A stretch of 64,000 bases of DNA. Origin: Stenotrophomonas maltophilia R551-3 (GTDB taxonomy: Bacteria; Pseudomonadota; Gammaproteobacteria; Xanthomonadales; Xanthomonadaceae). A model generated the notes under the pieces. It was not told the origin of the DNA. It saw nothing but the letters and a program-made list of their open reading frames with translations, and did no database searches. The translations under genes and the position numbers were made by a program. Shown piece after piece: positions 1 through 8,475 of this stretch. The stretch covers positions 124,001-188,000 of the forward strand of contig NC_011071.1 of the NCBI RefSeq assembly GCF_000020665.1. The letters are read 5' to 3'. The stretch's first letter is position 1. Every line of letters starts with the position of its first letter.

Positions 1-1277
1 TGGGCCGTACCCTGCTGCGCCAGGGGGTGCCCACATTGCCCCCGGCCACCTTCCGCCGTCCCGAGCGGGTGCAGCGGGTCAGCGCCGAAGCCAATGACAT
101 GGACTTCGTCACCCGTTCCTTCGTGGATACCGCGCTGCCGGTGGCCTCGGTGCGCTACGTCGCCGACCTGCCGCGCAAGCACCGCCGGGAGAAGGCCGAT
201 GCCCCGCTGGCAGGCCAGCACGTGACCGAGCCGCAGCTGGACGCACTCATTGCCGGTGCGCAGAAGGAAGTGATCCTGCAGACGCCGTACCTGGTGCTGT
301 CCAAGCCGGCGCAGAAGCTGTTCCGCGAGCTGCGCAAGCGCCCGCAGCCGCCGCGCGTGGTGGTGTCCAGCAACAGCCTGGCCGCCACTGACAATCCGAT
401 CGTTTATGCGCTGTCGTACAAGTACAAGCGGCGCAACATGCGCGAACTGGGCTTCAACATCTTCGAATACAAGCCGTTCCCGCTGGACGCACCGGTCGAC
501 TACCGCAATCTGCTGCCCGACCCGATCGCCGCGCCTGATGGCGTGGATGACAGTGGCCGCAATCCGTTGATCGGTGGCAGCGCGGCGGGCAGCAATGCGG
601 GTGGTGGCCGCGATGGCGGCTCCAGCGGGACCGGCAAGCAGGGTCCGGTGAACCACCGCCACAGCGACGGTGCCTATGACAACGCGCGCGCGCGCCGCCG
701 TGCCGCGGGCAGCGAGGTCGAAACGCGGCTGTTGCGCACCGAGACGCGGCCGTCATTCCTTGGCAGCAAGGCAGTCAACAAGCCACTGCCGGTCACCCGC
801 AAGGGCGCGCGCATGGGGTTGCACGCCAAGTCGCTGGTGGTCGATCGCCGCATCGGCGTGGTCGGCACCCATAACTTCGATCCGCGCAGCGAGAACTACA
901 ACACCGAAGGCGCGGTGATCATCGACGACCCGGCCTTTGCCGAGGAACTCGCCCAGAGCATCCTGCGCGACATCCACCCGCAGAACTCGTGGACGGTGGC
1001 GCCGCGGGCGAAGCCGCCAGTGCTGTCGGGGCTGAACTACAGCGTCGGCAAGGCCTCCGAAGCGCTGCCGATCCTCGACTTCTGGCCGTGGCGTTACGCC
1101 ACCGACTATGAATTCAAGCCCGGCCCGGACTGCCCACGGCCGCTGCCGAGGCAGGACCCGGATTTCCATCGCTGCTACAGCGCCGTCGGTGACTTCCCCG
1201 AAGTCAACGTGGGGCCGAAGTGGCTGCTGGTGCGCATGCTGACCGCATTCGGTGCCGGCCTCGTTCCCATTCTCTGA
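1..1277 (+). CDS. Phospholipase D-like / cardiolipin synthase family protein (C-terminal part, 5' end outside window)
   Basis: The reading frame is open from the first bases of the window, so the true start and the first half of the enzyme lie upstream. The visible part holds one HKD motif of the phospholipase D superfamily, HAKSLVVD, with the His codon at 822-824, followed by the usual THNFDPRSENYNTE block. The first HKD motif expected in a two-motif enzyme must lie in the missing N-terminus. Family members transfer or hydrolyse phosphatidyl groups; many proteobacterial ones with this layout act as cardiolipin synthases, but the substrate is not shown here. An unusual Gly/Ser/Asn-rich stretch (about 565-640) sits between the conserved blocks. 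It ends 9 bases before the next gene, suggesting co-transcription. Confidence 0.85.
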   Translation, partial: GRTLLRQGVPTLPPATFRRPERVQRVSAEANDMDFVTRSFVDTALPVASVRYVADLPRKHRREKADAPLAGQHVTEPQLDALIAGAQKEVILQTPYLVLSKPAQKLFRELRKRPQPPRVVVSSNSLAATDNPIVYALSYKYKRRNMRELGFNIFEYKPFPLDAPVDYRNLLPDPIAAPDGVDDSGRNPLIGGSAAGSNAGGGRDGGSSGTGKQGPVNHRHSDGAYDNARARRRAAGSEVETRLLRTETRPSFLGSKAVNKPLPVTRKGARMGLHAKSLVVDRRIGVVGTHNFDPRSENYNTEGAVIIDDPAFAEELAQSILRDIHPQNSWTVAPRAKPPVLSGLNYSVGKASEALPILDFWPWRYATDYEFKPGPDCPRPLPRQDPDFHRCYSAVGDFPEVNVGPKWLLVRMLTAFGAGLVPIL

Positions 1278-1286
1278 AGGTGCCGC

Positions 1287-1721
1287 ATGACCCAGGTATT
1301 CCGCGAAGCCGTTTCCATCGAGCAGCTCAACGCGCTCAGTCGCAACACGGCCATTGAATCGCTGGGCATCGTCTTCAGTGCGGTCGGCGACGACTGGCTG
1401 CAGGCCACCATGCCGGTGGACGAGCGCACCCGCCAGCCCTACGGCATCCTGCATGGCGGTGCCTCGGTGGTGCTGGCCGAAACCCTGGGCAGCAGCGCCG
1501 GCAACCTGTGCGTGGATACCGCAAAGCAGATCTGCGTGGGCCTGGAGATCAATGCCAACCACGTGCGTGCCGTGCGTTCGGGTACGGTCACCGGCACCGC
1601 CCGCGCGCTGCACGTGGGCCGCAGCACCCAGCTGTGGGAGATCCGCATCGAGGATGAGCAGGGGCGGCTGGTGTGCATCTCGCGGTTGACCCTGGCAGTG
1701 GTGGCCGCCGGTCACGGTTGA
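1287..1721 (+). CDS. PaaI/YdiI-type hotdog-fold acyl-CoA thioesterase
   Basis: This 144-residue protein has the single hotdog domain of the PaaI/YdiI (MenI) family. The signature is the GILHGGASVVLAETLGS block near residues 50-66, where the HGG turn and following Glu form the active site. Family members hydrolyse aromatic or acyl-CoA thioesters, YdiI/MenI acting on 1,4-dihydroxy-2-naphthoyl-CoA. Xanthomonads rely on ubiquinone, so a menaquinone role should not be assumed. The ATG follows the upstream gene by 9 bases with a GAAGG ribosome site, and a 120-base gap without clear signals follows. Confidence 0.85.
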   Translation: MTQVFREAVSIEQLNALSRNTAIESLGIVFSAVGDDWLQATMPVDERTRQPYGILHGGASVVLAETLGSSAGNLCVDTAKQICVGLEINANHVRAVRSGTVTGTARALHVGRSTQLWEIRIEDEQGRLVCISRLTLAVVAAGHG

Positions 1722-1841
1722 GCCCCCGGAGGGCGCGTTGACGGCAGCGGAACCCAGCGTTCCCCGCCGATTGCCCCGGTCAATGGCGGTTATGGCCTAA
1801 ATCGGCTGGCAGCTGCTGCGGCGCTCCGGTATCGTGCGCGG

Positions 1842-2633
1842 ATGACTTCCCCCACTCCGGCCCCCCGTGGCGGCGTGGCGCGTGTGTGCCGTTACCTGTA
1901 CCGCGTACCGCTGCTGTTGGTCCACATCACCGTGTTCCTGCCGCTGATCCTGATCGGCATGCTGCCGCCGTGGGGCGAGCTGCGCGTGGGCGAGGATACG
2001 TTCGGGGCCAAAGTGGTGAACTGGTGGCAGGGCGGGTTGATGTGGATCTTCGGCTTCCGCCTGTCGCAGGTCGGCAGGCCGCTGCCGGGCGCGGTGCTGT
2101 TCGTCGCCAACCACGTCAGCTGGGTCGACATCTCCATCCTGCACAGCCAGCGCATGATGGGCTTCGTTGCCAAGCGCGAGATCGCCAGCTGGCCGCTGGT
2201 CGGTTGGCTGGCCGCGCGCGGGCAGACCATCTTCCACCAGCGGGGCAACACCGAATCGCTCGGTGGGGTGATGCAGGTGATGGCCGACCGGTTGCGTGCC
2301 GGCAAGGCGGTGGGCGTGTTCCCGGAAGGGCGCACCCGTGGCGGCCACGAAGTGGGTCCGTTCCATGCCCGCATCTTCCAGGCCGCAGTTGAAACCGGCG
2401 TGCCGGTGCAGCCGGTTGCGCTGGTGTACGGGGCGAAGGGCGACGCACAGACCATCGTCGCGTTTGGTCCAGGCGAGAGTTTCGCCGCCAATTTCCTGCG
2501 CCTGCTCGGTGAGCCGGCGCGGCATACCGAAGTGCATTTCCTGGAGCCGATCGGTACCCAGGACCTGGAAGGCCGTCGGCGCATCGCGGAAACCTCGCGC
2601 GCGCGCATCGTGGCGGCCATGAGCACGCAGTGA
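1842..2633 (+). CDS. 1-acyl-sn-glycerol-3-phosphate acyltransferase family protein (PlsC-like)
   Basis: A 263-residue membrane-associated acyltransferase. A hydrophobic N-terminal segment (about residues 20-45) is followed by the PlsC catalytic motif NHVSWVD (His91, Asp96) and the substrate-binding FPEGRTRGG motif at 160-168. PlsC family enzymes add an acyl chain to lysophosphatidic acid in phospholipid synthesis, but paralogues also acylate lyso-ornithine lipids and other acceptors, so the acceptor is uncertain. The next gene starts 7 bases downstream, indicating an operon with the YheT-like hydrolase. Confidence 0.88.
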   Translation: MTSPTPAPRGGVARVCRYLYRVPLLLVHITVFLPLILIGMLPPWGELRVGEDTFGAKVVNWWQGGLMWIFGFRLSQVGRPLPGAVLFVANHVSWVDISILHSQRMMGFVAKREIASWPLVGWLAARGQTIFHQRGNTESLGGVMQVMADRLRAGKAVGVFPEGRTRGGHEVGPFHARIFQAAVETGVPVQPVALVYGAKGDAQTIVAFGPGESFAANFLRLLGEPARHTEVHFLEPIGTQDLEGRRRIAETSRARIVAAMSTQ

Positions 2634-2640
2634 GGATGCG

Positions 2641-3675
2641 GTGGCCCTGATCCCGCCACCCGTCCTGGACGCCGGTACGCCGACGCTGCATGCGTCCGAC
2701 TACCAGCCGCCACGCTGGCTGCGCAATCCGCACCTGCAGTCGATGCTCAGCTCCAGCCGCATGCGCCTGCAGCGCGGCCTGCTGCTGCTGGCGGCCACCG
2801 GCGCGGTCAGCGAAGAGCTGATCCTGGATGGCGGCGACGGCGTGCGCCTGCAGGGCTGGCACAGCCATGTCGAAGGTCGCGAGCCCAAGGGCATCGCCCT
2901 GCTGCTGCACGGCTGGGAGGGCAGTGCCGAATCCAGCTACATGCGCATGGCGGCCGCGCGCATGATCGAACAGGGCTTCGATGTGGTGCGCCTGAACTTC
3001 CGCGACCACGGCAACACCCATCATCTGAACCCCGGCATCTTCCACTCCAACCTGATCGACGAAGTGGTACATGCCGCGGGTGACATCGCCCAGCGCTGGC
3101 CGCAGCTGCCGCTGGTGGCCGCCGGGTACTCGCTGGGTGGCAACTTCGTGCTGCGCCTGGCCCTGCGTGCGCCGGCGGCCGGCGTGCCGCTGCTGCGCGT
3201 GGCCTCGGTGTGCCCGGTGCTGGACCCTGCGCTGACCATGGACAGCATCGAGAACGGCCCGGCAATGTACGACTGGTACTTCCGGCGCAAATGGGCCGGT
3301 TCGCTGCGGCGCAAGCGTGACCTGTTCCCCGAGCTGAGCGACTGCGACGACCGCGTGCTGAAGCTGGACATCCGCGCGCTGACCGCATGGCTGGTCGAAC
3401 GGCACACCAGCTTCGGCTCGCTGCAGGCCTATTTCGACGGCTACTCGATTGCCGGTGACCGCTTGTCCACCCTGCAGGTGCCGGCCGACATCCTGATGGC
3501 CCAGGATGACCCGGTGATCCCGTATGTGACCTTCAGCGACTGGCAGCTGCCGCGCCAGGCACACCTGGAAACGGCCTGCTGGGGAGGCCACTGCGGCTTC
3601 CTCGAAAACTGGCGGGGTGATGGCTTCTCCGAGCGCTGGGTGGCACAGCGCCTGCAGCGGGTGCTGCAGGGCTGA
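2641..3675 (+). CDS. yheT: YheT family alpha/beta hydrolase
   Basis: The gene starts with GTG at 2641, 7 bases after the acyltransferase stop. The 344-residue product has the YheT N-terminal hallmark (YQPPRWLRNPHLQS), the oxyanion-region LLHGWEGS, and the nucleophile elbow GYSLGG with Ser164. A late Asp (AQDDPVIP) and a His (WGGHCGF) complete a plausible catalytic triad. YheT belongs to the ABHD/EMB8 group of esterase-like hydrolases, and its physiological substrate is unknown. Pairing with a PlsC-like acyltransferase suggests lipid turnover, which is inference only. Confidence 0.9.
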   Translation: MALIPPPVLDAGTPTLHASDYQPPRWLRNPHLQSMLSSSRMRLQRGLLLLAATGAVSEELILDGGDGVRLQGWHSHVEGREPKGIALLLHGWEGSAESSYMRMAAARMIEQGFDVVRLNFRDHGNTHHLNPGIFHSNLIDEVVHAAGDIAQRWPQLPLVAAGYSLGGNFVLRLALRAPAAGVPLLRVASVCPVLDPALTMDSIENGPAMYDWYFRRKWAGSLRRKRDLFPELSDCDDRVLKLDIRALTAWLVERHTSFGSLQAYFDGYSIAGDRLSTLQVPADILMAQDDPVIPYVTFSDWQLPRQAHLETACWGGHCGFLENWRGDGFSERWVAQRLQRVLQG

Positions 3676-3731
3676 ACCGGCACCGGCGTGCGGGCCGCTA
3701 CAATGCGGGTTTGCACTTGAAGCGGACTGCC

Positions 3732-5801
3732 ATGCAAGACCAGATCATCCAAGCGCTGCGCCAGAACCAGGCCGACCAGGCCGTGCAGCTGGCCCAGGCG
3801 TGGACCCGTGATGAACCCGGCCTGGCCGAAGCCCACCGCTGGCTGGCGCTTGCGCTGCAGCAGCAGGGCAACGCCGAGCACGCGATGGACGCCCTGCAGG
3901 AGGCGCTGCGCCTGGCCCCGGACGATGCCCAGCTGCACCTGCAGCAGGCCGGCCTGCTGCTGGCCCTGCGCCAGTTCGAAGGTGCTGACGAGGCGTTGGC
4001 GCGCACCACCGGCCTCGATCCGAATTCCTTCTCCGCCTACCTGATGCAGGCGCACCTGGCGATCGGCCGCAACGACTTCGACGAAGCGGCGCGCGTGTCG
4101 ACGTTGGCGTCGCGCGTCGAGCCGGATCACCCGGAGCTGCTGACCATCGACGGCATGGTTGCCCTGCGCCGCGGCGATGCGGATCGCGCGCTGTCGCTGC
4201 TGTCGGCCGCCAGCAAGGCGTTGCCGGACGATCCCCGCGTGTTGTATGCACTGGGTTTTGCCTATCTGGGCAAGGACATGCTGGCGTTCGCCGAGCAGTC
4301 GTTCCGTCGCGTGCTGGAACTGAACCCGTCGCTTTCCTCGTTGCACGGCCTGGTGGTGCAGCTGGCGCTGCGCCAGGGCAATGTGCCGGCTGCGGCCGAA
4401 GCGATGCAGGTGGCCCTGCAGCAGCCGCAGATGGACGTGCCGGCGATGCGTCGCCTGGCCGGCGAGCTGTCGCTGCGCAGCGGCCAGCCGCTGCAGGCGC
4501 TGGAGTACCTGCTGCCGCTGCTGGAAACGCAGCCGGATGACCGCCAGATGCTGCAGCTGCTGCTGATGTCATGGCAGCGCCTGGGGCGTGAGGATGAAGC
4601 ACGTGCTCGACTGGACGCGGTGCTGGAAAACAATGACCAGCTGCACGACGTGTGGCTGGCGCGGCTGGCGATCGAGCAGGTGGGCAGCGAAAGTGCGGTG
4701 ACCGCTGTCGAGCGCTGGATGGCAGCGATGCCCGAGCATCTGCCGGCACTTGAGGCACGCCTGCGCCTGCACGACATGGCCGGTGAACATGCGCAGGCCG
4801 AAGCGATTGCCGAGCGTATCGTCAGCCAGGAGCCGGGTCGTGTCAGTGGCGAAACCCGCCTGGTTGAAGGCCTGCTGCAACGGGATCCGGCCGCTGCCGT
4901 GGCTCGCGTGCAGGCACTGATCGACCTGGCGCCGGAAGGCCATCGCGCCGATCTGCGGACGTGGATGGGCGAGATCCAGGACCGTGCCGCGCAGCCGCAG
5001 GAAGCGCTGCGTACGTGGATGGCGCTGCAGGCCGACCAGGCGCCGCAGCGCCTGCCGCTGCCGCCGCAGGCCAAGGCCCCGCCGAGCTGGCCGGACAAGG
5101 GCGATATCGACGGTGATGCCACCTCCGCGCCGATCTTCCTGTGGGGCGCACCGGGTTCGGGCGTGGAGCGCGTGGCGACCGGCCTGGCCGCCGCCAGCCC
5201 GGTGCTGCGCAGTGACCGCTACACCAACACGCCGCCCGATGATGCGTTCCAGAACTACCACACGCTGCAGGATCTGGCCTCGGGCGTGCTGACCCCGGAG
5301 CGGCTGGTGGAACGCTGGCGCGAACAGCTGCCGGCACGTGGCCTGCAGAACGACACCGTGATCGACTGGTTGCTGTGGTGGGACAACGCCCTGCTGTGGG
5401 CGCTGCGCCCGCAGCTGCCGCAGGGCCGCCTGCTGCTGGTGCTGCGTGACCCGCGCGACATGCTGCTGGACTGGGTGGCCTACGGCGCCGCCGCGCCGCT
5501 GGCGATGACCTCGCTGGCCGAAGCCGGTGAGTGGCTGGCGCGTGCGTTGACCCAGGTCGCCACGTTGCATGAGGAAGACCTGTACCCACATGTACTGCTG
5601 CGCATCGACCATATCGGCAACGATCCGCAGGCAATGGCTGAACTGCTCGGCCGCCTGTTCGAGCGGCCGATGCCGCCGGCGGCGCAGCTGGGTGCACCGC
5701 GCCTGCCGCCTGGCCATTGGCGCAACTACCGCGACGTGATGAGCGCCGCTTTCGCCCTGCTCACCCCGATTGCGGTGCGCCTGGGTTACCCGGAAGAGTG
5801 A
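3732..5801 (+). CDS. Tetratricopeptide repeat protein with C-terminal sulfotransferase-like domain
   Basis: I chose ATG 3732; an in-frame TTG at 3711 is possible but lies in what looks like the promoter (TACAAT at 3700-3705). The 689-residue protein begins with about ten TPR units (residues 5-420). Around residue 468 it changes to a nucleotide-binding-like segment, FLWGAPGSGVERVA, resembling the 5'-phosphosulfate loop of sulfotransferases. Further on, LRDPRD (about 573) matches their 3'-phosphate-binding motif. TPR-sulfotransferase fusions are common in proteobacteria, mostly without known acceptors. No signal peptide is visible, so it is probably cytosolic. The P-loop is not canonical, so activity is uncertain. 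Confidence 0.75.
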   Translation: MQDQIIQALRQNQADQAVQLAQAWTRDEPGLAEAHRWLALALQQQGNAEHAMDALQEALRLAPDDAQLHLQQAGLLLALRQFEGADEALARTTGLDPNSFSAYLMQAHLAIGRNDFDEAARVSTLASRVEPDHPELLTIDGMVALRRGDADRALSLLSAASKALPDDPRVLYALGFAYLGKDMLAFAEQSFRRVLELNPSLSSLHGLVVQLALRQGNVPAAAEAMQVALQQPQMDVPAMRRLAGELSLRSGQPLQALEYLLPLLETQPDDRQMLQLLLMSWQRLGREDEARARLDAVLENNDQLHDVWLARLAIEQVGSESAVTAVERWMAAMPEHLPALEARLRLHDMAGEHAQAEAIAERIVSQEPGRVSGETRLVEGLLQRDPAAAVARVQALIDLAPEGHRADLRTWMGEIQDRAAQPQEALRTWMALQADQAPQRLPLPPQAKAPPSWPDKGDIDGDATSAPIFLWGAPGSGVERVATGLAAASPVLRSDRYTNTPPDDAFQNYHTLQDLASGVLTPERLVERWREQLPARGLQNDTVIDWLLWWDNALLWALRPQLPQGRLLLVLRDPRDMLLDWVAYGAAAPLAMTSLAEAGEWLARALTQVATLHEEDLYPHVLLRIDHIGNDPQAMAELLGRLFERPMPPAAQLGAPRLPPGHWRNYRDVMSAAFALLTPIAVRLGYPEE

Positions 5802-5811
5802 GGAGCGTCCG

Positions 5812-6423
5812 ATGCAATTGAGCAGTCACAGCCTGACCAACGGTGCACCGATCGACCGCGAGTTCGCCGCCGGCGATGCCGCCGGCTTCGCCCCGGACCG
5901 CAATCCGCACCTGGCCTGGAACGGCGCGCCGGAAGGCACGCGTTCGTTCCTGCTGGTGTGCGTGGACCCGGACGTGCCGACCGTGCCTGAAACGGTCGGC
6001 CGTACGGACATGACCGTGCCGCGCGATCAGCCGCGCTGCGATTTCGTGCATTGGGTGATGGCTGATATCCCGGCCTCGGTGCAGGAGATCGCAGCAGGCA
6101 GCTGCAGCGACGGCTTCGTGGTCAAGGGCAGGACCGCACCGGCTGGCCCGGCGGGCAGCCGCCAGGGCCTGAACGACTTCACCGGCTGGTTCGCCGGCAA
6201 CCCGGACATGGCCGGCGATTACCTGGGCTATGACGGCCCGTATCCGCCGTTCAACGACGAACGCGTGCACCGCTATTTCTTCCGCGTATTTGCGCTGGAC
6301 GTGGCCTCGCTCGATCTGCCGGCGCGCTTCACCGCCGCCGATGCCTACCGCGCCATGCACGGCCACGTGCTGGCCGAAGCCGCACTGCATGGCACCTACA
6401 CGTTGAACCCGGCGCTGGGCTGA
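5812..6423 (+). CDS. YbhB/YbcL family Raf kinase inhibitor-like protein
   Basis: A 203-residue phosphatidylethanolamine-binding-protein family member. ATG 5812 is preceded by GAGGAGCG and lies 10 bases after the TPR gene. The fold's features are present: NPHLAWNGAPEGT, the CVDPDVP loop, FVHWVMADIP, and GYDGPYPPFNDERVHRYFFRVFAL in pieces typical of bacterial YbhB. It is longer than E. coli YbhB (158 residues) because of an insert around residues 95-125. Function is unknown in bacteria; a ligand-binding role is inferred from fold. The gene ends a rightward run and is followed by a repeat pair and a terminator. Confidence 0.88.
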   Translation: MQLSSHSLTNGAPIDREFAAGDAAGFAPDRNPHLAWNGAPEGTRSFLLVCVDPDVPTVPETVGRTDMTVPRDQPRCDFVHWVMADIPASVQEIAAGSCSDGFVVKGRTAPAGPAGSRQGLNDFTGWFAGNPDMAGDYLGYDGPYPPFNDERVHRYFFRVFALDVASLDLPARFTAADAYRAMHGHVLAEAALHGTYTLNPALG

Positions 6424-6436
6424 GGCTGTATATCGG

Positions 6437-6512
6437 GTAGTGCCGGCCGCTGGCCGGCATGTCCCATGTCCGCCGGAGGTGCCTGTGGCAGCCGGCCAGC
6501 GGCCGGCTCTAC
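6437..6512. repeat. SMAG-type palindrome pair, inverted
   Basis: GTAG at 6437-6440 is followed by an 8-base stem (TGCCGGCC/GGCCGGCA, 6441-6459). A second stem (AGCCGGCC/GGCCGGCT, 6490-6508) is followed by CTAC, the complement of GTAG. The two elements face each other, the dimer arrangement known for S. maltophilia GTAG repeats. Confidence 0.8.
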
Positions 6513-6522
6513 CGCCAACGAA

Positions 6523-6548
6523 GAAGGGCGGCCTTTCGGCCGCCCTTC
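6523..6548. terminator. Bidirectional intrinsic terminator
   Basis: An 11-base perfect stem (GAAGGGCGGCC, loop TTTC, GGCCGCCCTTC) lies between the convergent YbhB gene and the leftward lipoprotein gene. The rightward flank is CATCGTTTTA and the leftward flank reads TTCGTT. Confidence 0.75.
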
Positions 6549-6555
6549 CATCGTT

Positions 6556-7383
6556 TTACTTCTTCTCGATGGCCGACTCGACCACCATGTCCAGCACGTA
6601 CGCCTGCGACGGCGCATCGGCCGGCGGGTTCTTCACTTCGTAGCGCTTCACGCGCACCACGTTGCGCACGCCGTCCTCGTGGGTGTAACCCTCGATGTTG
6701 CCGTAGAAGTTCTCGAACTTGCCCGGCTCACCCTGCTTCAGGCCCTTGTCGTCGAACTTCACTTCACGCACCTGCAGGCACTGGTAGTCCGGGATCAGCG
6801 GGTGCGAGCACTTCTCGGTCTTGGCGGCCACTTCCAGGAACACGGTTTCGCCGGCGCCGCCGTAGCGGGTTTCAGCGGTCGGTTCCGGGTTGAACACCAG
6901 CACGTCGCCCTTCGCGTTGGTCAGGGTCAGCTTGCCATCGGCATCCTGCTCGGCCTTCAGCTCGCCCTGCAGGCGGCTCGACACGGCCTCGTCCAGCGCC
7001 ATCAGCGCCTTGTCGGTGCAGGCCATCATGGTCGAGGCCATCGCACTGACCGTCAGCTTGCCGTCGGCCAGGGTGTAGCCGCCACCCATGTGGTTGCAGG
7101 CGTTGCTGACCGACAGGCGGCCATCAGCGAAGTCCAGGGTGACCGGCTTGTCTTCGCGGGCGAACAGCGCGTCGATGCGCTTGCCGTCGGCGGCGGTGGC
7201 CTGCTGCAGCAGCCAGTGCTGGCTCTGCAGGCGCTGCGCGTCCAGGTGCGCCAGCGTCTGCTGGTCTGCTGCCTTGGCCGCGGCTGGGGCCACGTCGTCG
7301 CCGCCGGTGCCGGCCGGGGCCGGGGTCTGGCTGCAGGCGGCCAGCAGGGCCAGCGGGAGGAGCAGGGTGAGCTTGCGGTTCAT
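6556..7383 (-). CDS. META domain and DUF4377 lipoprotein
   Basis: The 275-residue product starts at ATG 7383, preceded by AAGGAGAAT. It has a lipoprotein signal ending LLAAC with Cys17, then a TPAPAGTGG linker. Residues about 55-150 form a META (HslJ-like) domain with VSNACNHMGGGY. The C-terminal part (about 170-275) matches DUF4377, with DYQCLQVRE and the GNIEGYTHEDGV block. HslJ-type META proteins are linked to novobiocin and heat resistance in E. coli, and DUF4377 is of unknown function. The protein is expected to be anchored in the envelope. A good terminator lies just downstream. Confidence 0.85.
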   Translation of the reverse strand: MNRKLTLLLPLALLAACSQTPAPAGTGGDDVAPAAAKAADQQTLAHLDAQRLQSQHWLLQQATAADGKRIDALFAREDKPVTLDFADGRLSVSNACNHMGGGYTLADGKLTVSAMASTMMACTDKALMALDEAVSSRLQGELKAEQDADGKLTLTNAKGDVLVFNPEPTAETRYGGAGETVFLEVAAKTEKCSHPLIPDYQCLQVREVKFDDKGLKQGEPGKFENFYGNIEGYTHEDGVRNVVRVKRYEVKNPPADAPSQAYVLDMVVESAIEKK

Positions 7384-7456
7384 GGTGATTCTCCTTGGGG
7401 AACCGTGTGGGAAACGGGGTGGGGCCGGCAACGGGGTTTCCGTGCCCCGGCGCTGT

Positions 7457-8251
7457 TCAGCTGCCGGACGGCAACCACAGCAGCAGCGCGGCGCCCAGCG
7501 CGATGCGGTAAAGCGCGAACGCGGTGAATTTGTGCGATTTGATGTAGCCCATCAGCCACTTCACTACGACGAAGCCGGTGACGGCCGCGGCAAGGAAGGC
7601 CACGCCCACCTCGGTCCAGTTCTCGCTGCCCAGCTGTCCGGCCTTGGCCATTTCCAGGAAGGTGTAGGCGCTGGCGGCGAACATGGTGGGAATGCCGACC
7701 AGGAACACGAACTCGGCGGCGGCCGCGCGGCGGCTCAGGCCCAGCAGCATGGCCAGGAAGATCGCCGAGGCCGAACGCGAGGTGCCGGGGAACACGCCGG
7801 CCACCACCTGTGCCAGGCCGACGCCGATCGCCACGGTCCAGGTCACCTGGTCGCGGTCGGGCAGGCGCGCGGTGTAGGCCTCCACCAGCAGCATCCAGAT
7901 GCCACCGATGATCAGTGCCCAGGCCACCGGGCTGACCGTCTCGGGCAGCGACCAGCCGGCTTTGCGCACCACCAGGCCGACCACGGCGGTGACCAGGAAG
8001 GCCGCGCCCAGCTTGAATACGTACTCGCGGTTCTCGCGCTGCCCGAAGCCGGTGGCCAGCTGCAGCAGGCGCTGGCGGAACACCAGTACCACCGCCACGA
8101 TCGCGCCGGCCTGGATGACGATGTTGAAGAAGTCCGAACGGGCACCCAGCCAGTGCTGGGCGATGAGCAGGTGGCCGGTGCTGGAGATCGGCAGGAACTC
8201 GGTCAAGCCTTCGAGGATGCCCAGCAGCAGGGCGGAGAGCAGGTCGGACAT
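7457..8251 (-). CDS. uppP: Undecaprenyl-diphosphatase UppP/BacA
   Basis: This 264-residue integral membrane enzyme dephosphorylates undecaprenyl pyrophosphate, recycling the lipid carrier for peptidoglycan and other envelope polymers. Both active-site blocks are intact: LEGLTEFLPISSTGH near the N-terminus (residues about 14-28) and PGTSRSAS near residue 170. Multiple hydrophobic segments span the rest. Overexpression in other bacteria gives bacitracin resistance. Start ATG 8251 matches the conserved MSDLLSALLLGILEG opening. It is transcribed divergently from glnA across a 224-base control region. Confidence 0.95.
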   Translation of the reverse strand: MSDLLSALLLGILEGLTEFLPISSTGHLLIAQHWLGARSDFFNIVIQAGAIVAVVLVFRQRLLQLATGFGQRENREYVFKLGAAFLVTAVVGLVVRKAGWSLPETVSPVAWALIIGGIWMLLVEAYTARLPDRDQVTWTVAIGVGLAQVVAGVFPGTSRSASAIFLAMLLGLSRRAAAAEFVFLVGIPTMFAASAYTFLEMAKAGQLGSENWTEVGVAFLAAAVTGFVVVKWLMGYIKSHKFTAFALYRIALGAALLLWLPSGS

Positions 8252-8311
8252 GGACGGTGCGGGCACGCGCGGCAGGAAGGAAGAAGGTCGAGAGGATAGA
8301 CGATCACTGCC

Positions 8312-8355
8312 GCACCAAACGGGTGCGTCCGCTGTCGGCTGCACCCATTTGGTGC
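8312..8355. promoter_or_regulatory. Two NtrC-type enhancer sites upstream of glnA
   Basis: Two identical-arm palindromes, GCACC-N5-GGTGC, occupy 8312-8326 and 8341-8355 (the latter extended to TGCACC). They match the NtrC consensus half-sites (TGCACC...GGTGCA). Centres are 29 bases apart and about 100 and 128 bases upstream of the start predicted from the sigma-54 element, close to the arrangement at E. coli glnAp2. Confidence 0.8.
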
Positions 8356-8419
8356 GCACGGTTCTGCACCGCTGCGGGGCGGCCTTTTTGAAATCAATGA
8401 CTTGCAGCCTGCGAAAAGT

Positions 8420-8435
8420 TGGCACGGTCGTTGCT
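8420..8435 (+). promoter_or_regulatory. Sigma-54 (-24/-12) promoter of glnA
   Basis: TGGCAC-GGTCG-TTGCT matches the RpoN consensus TGGCAC-N5-TTGCW at every defined position. The glnA start codon is 40 bases downstream of the element. Confidence 0.9.
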
Positions 8436-8475
8436 GTACCTCAGCAGGCATTCATCCCCATCCGAGGTCGTACCG

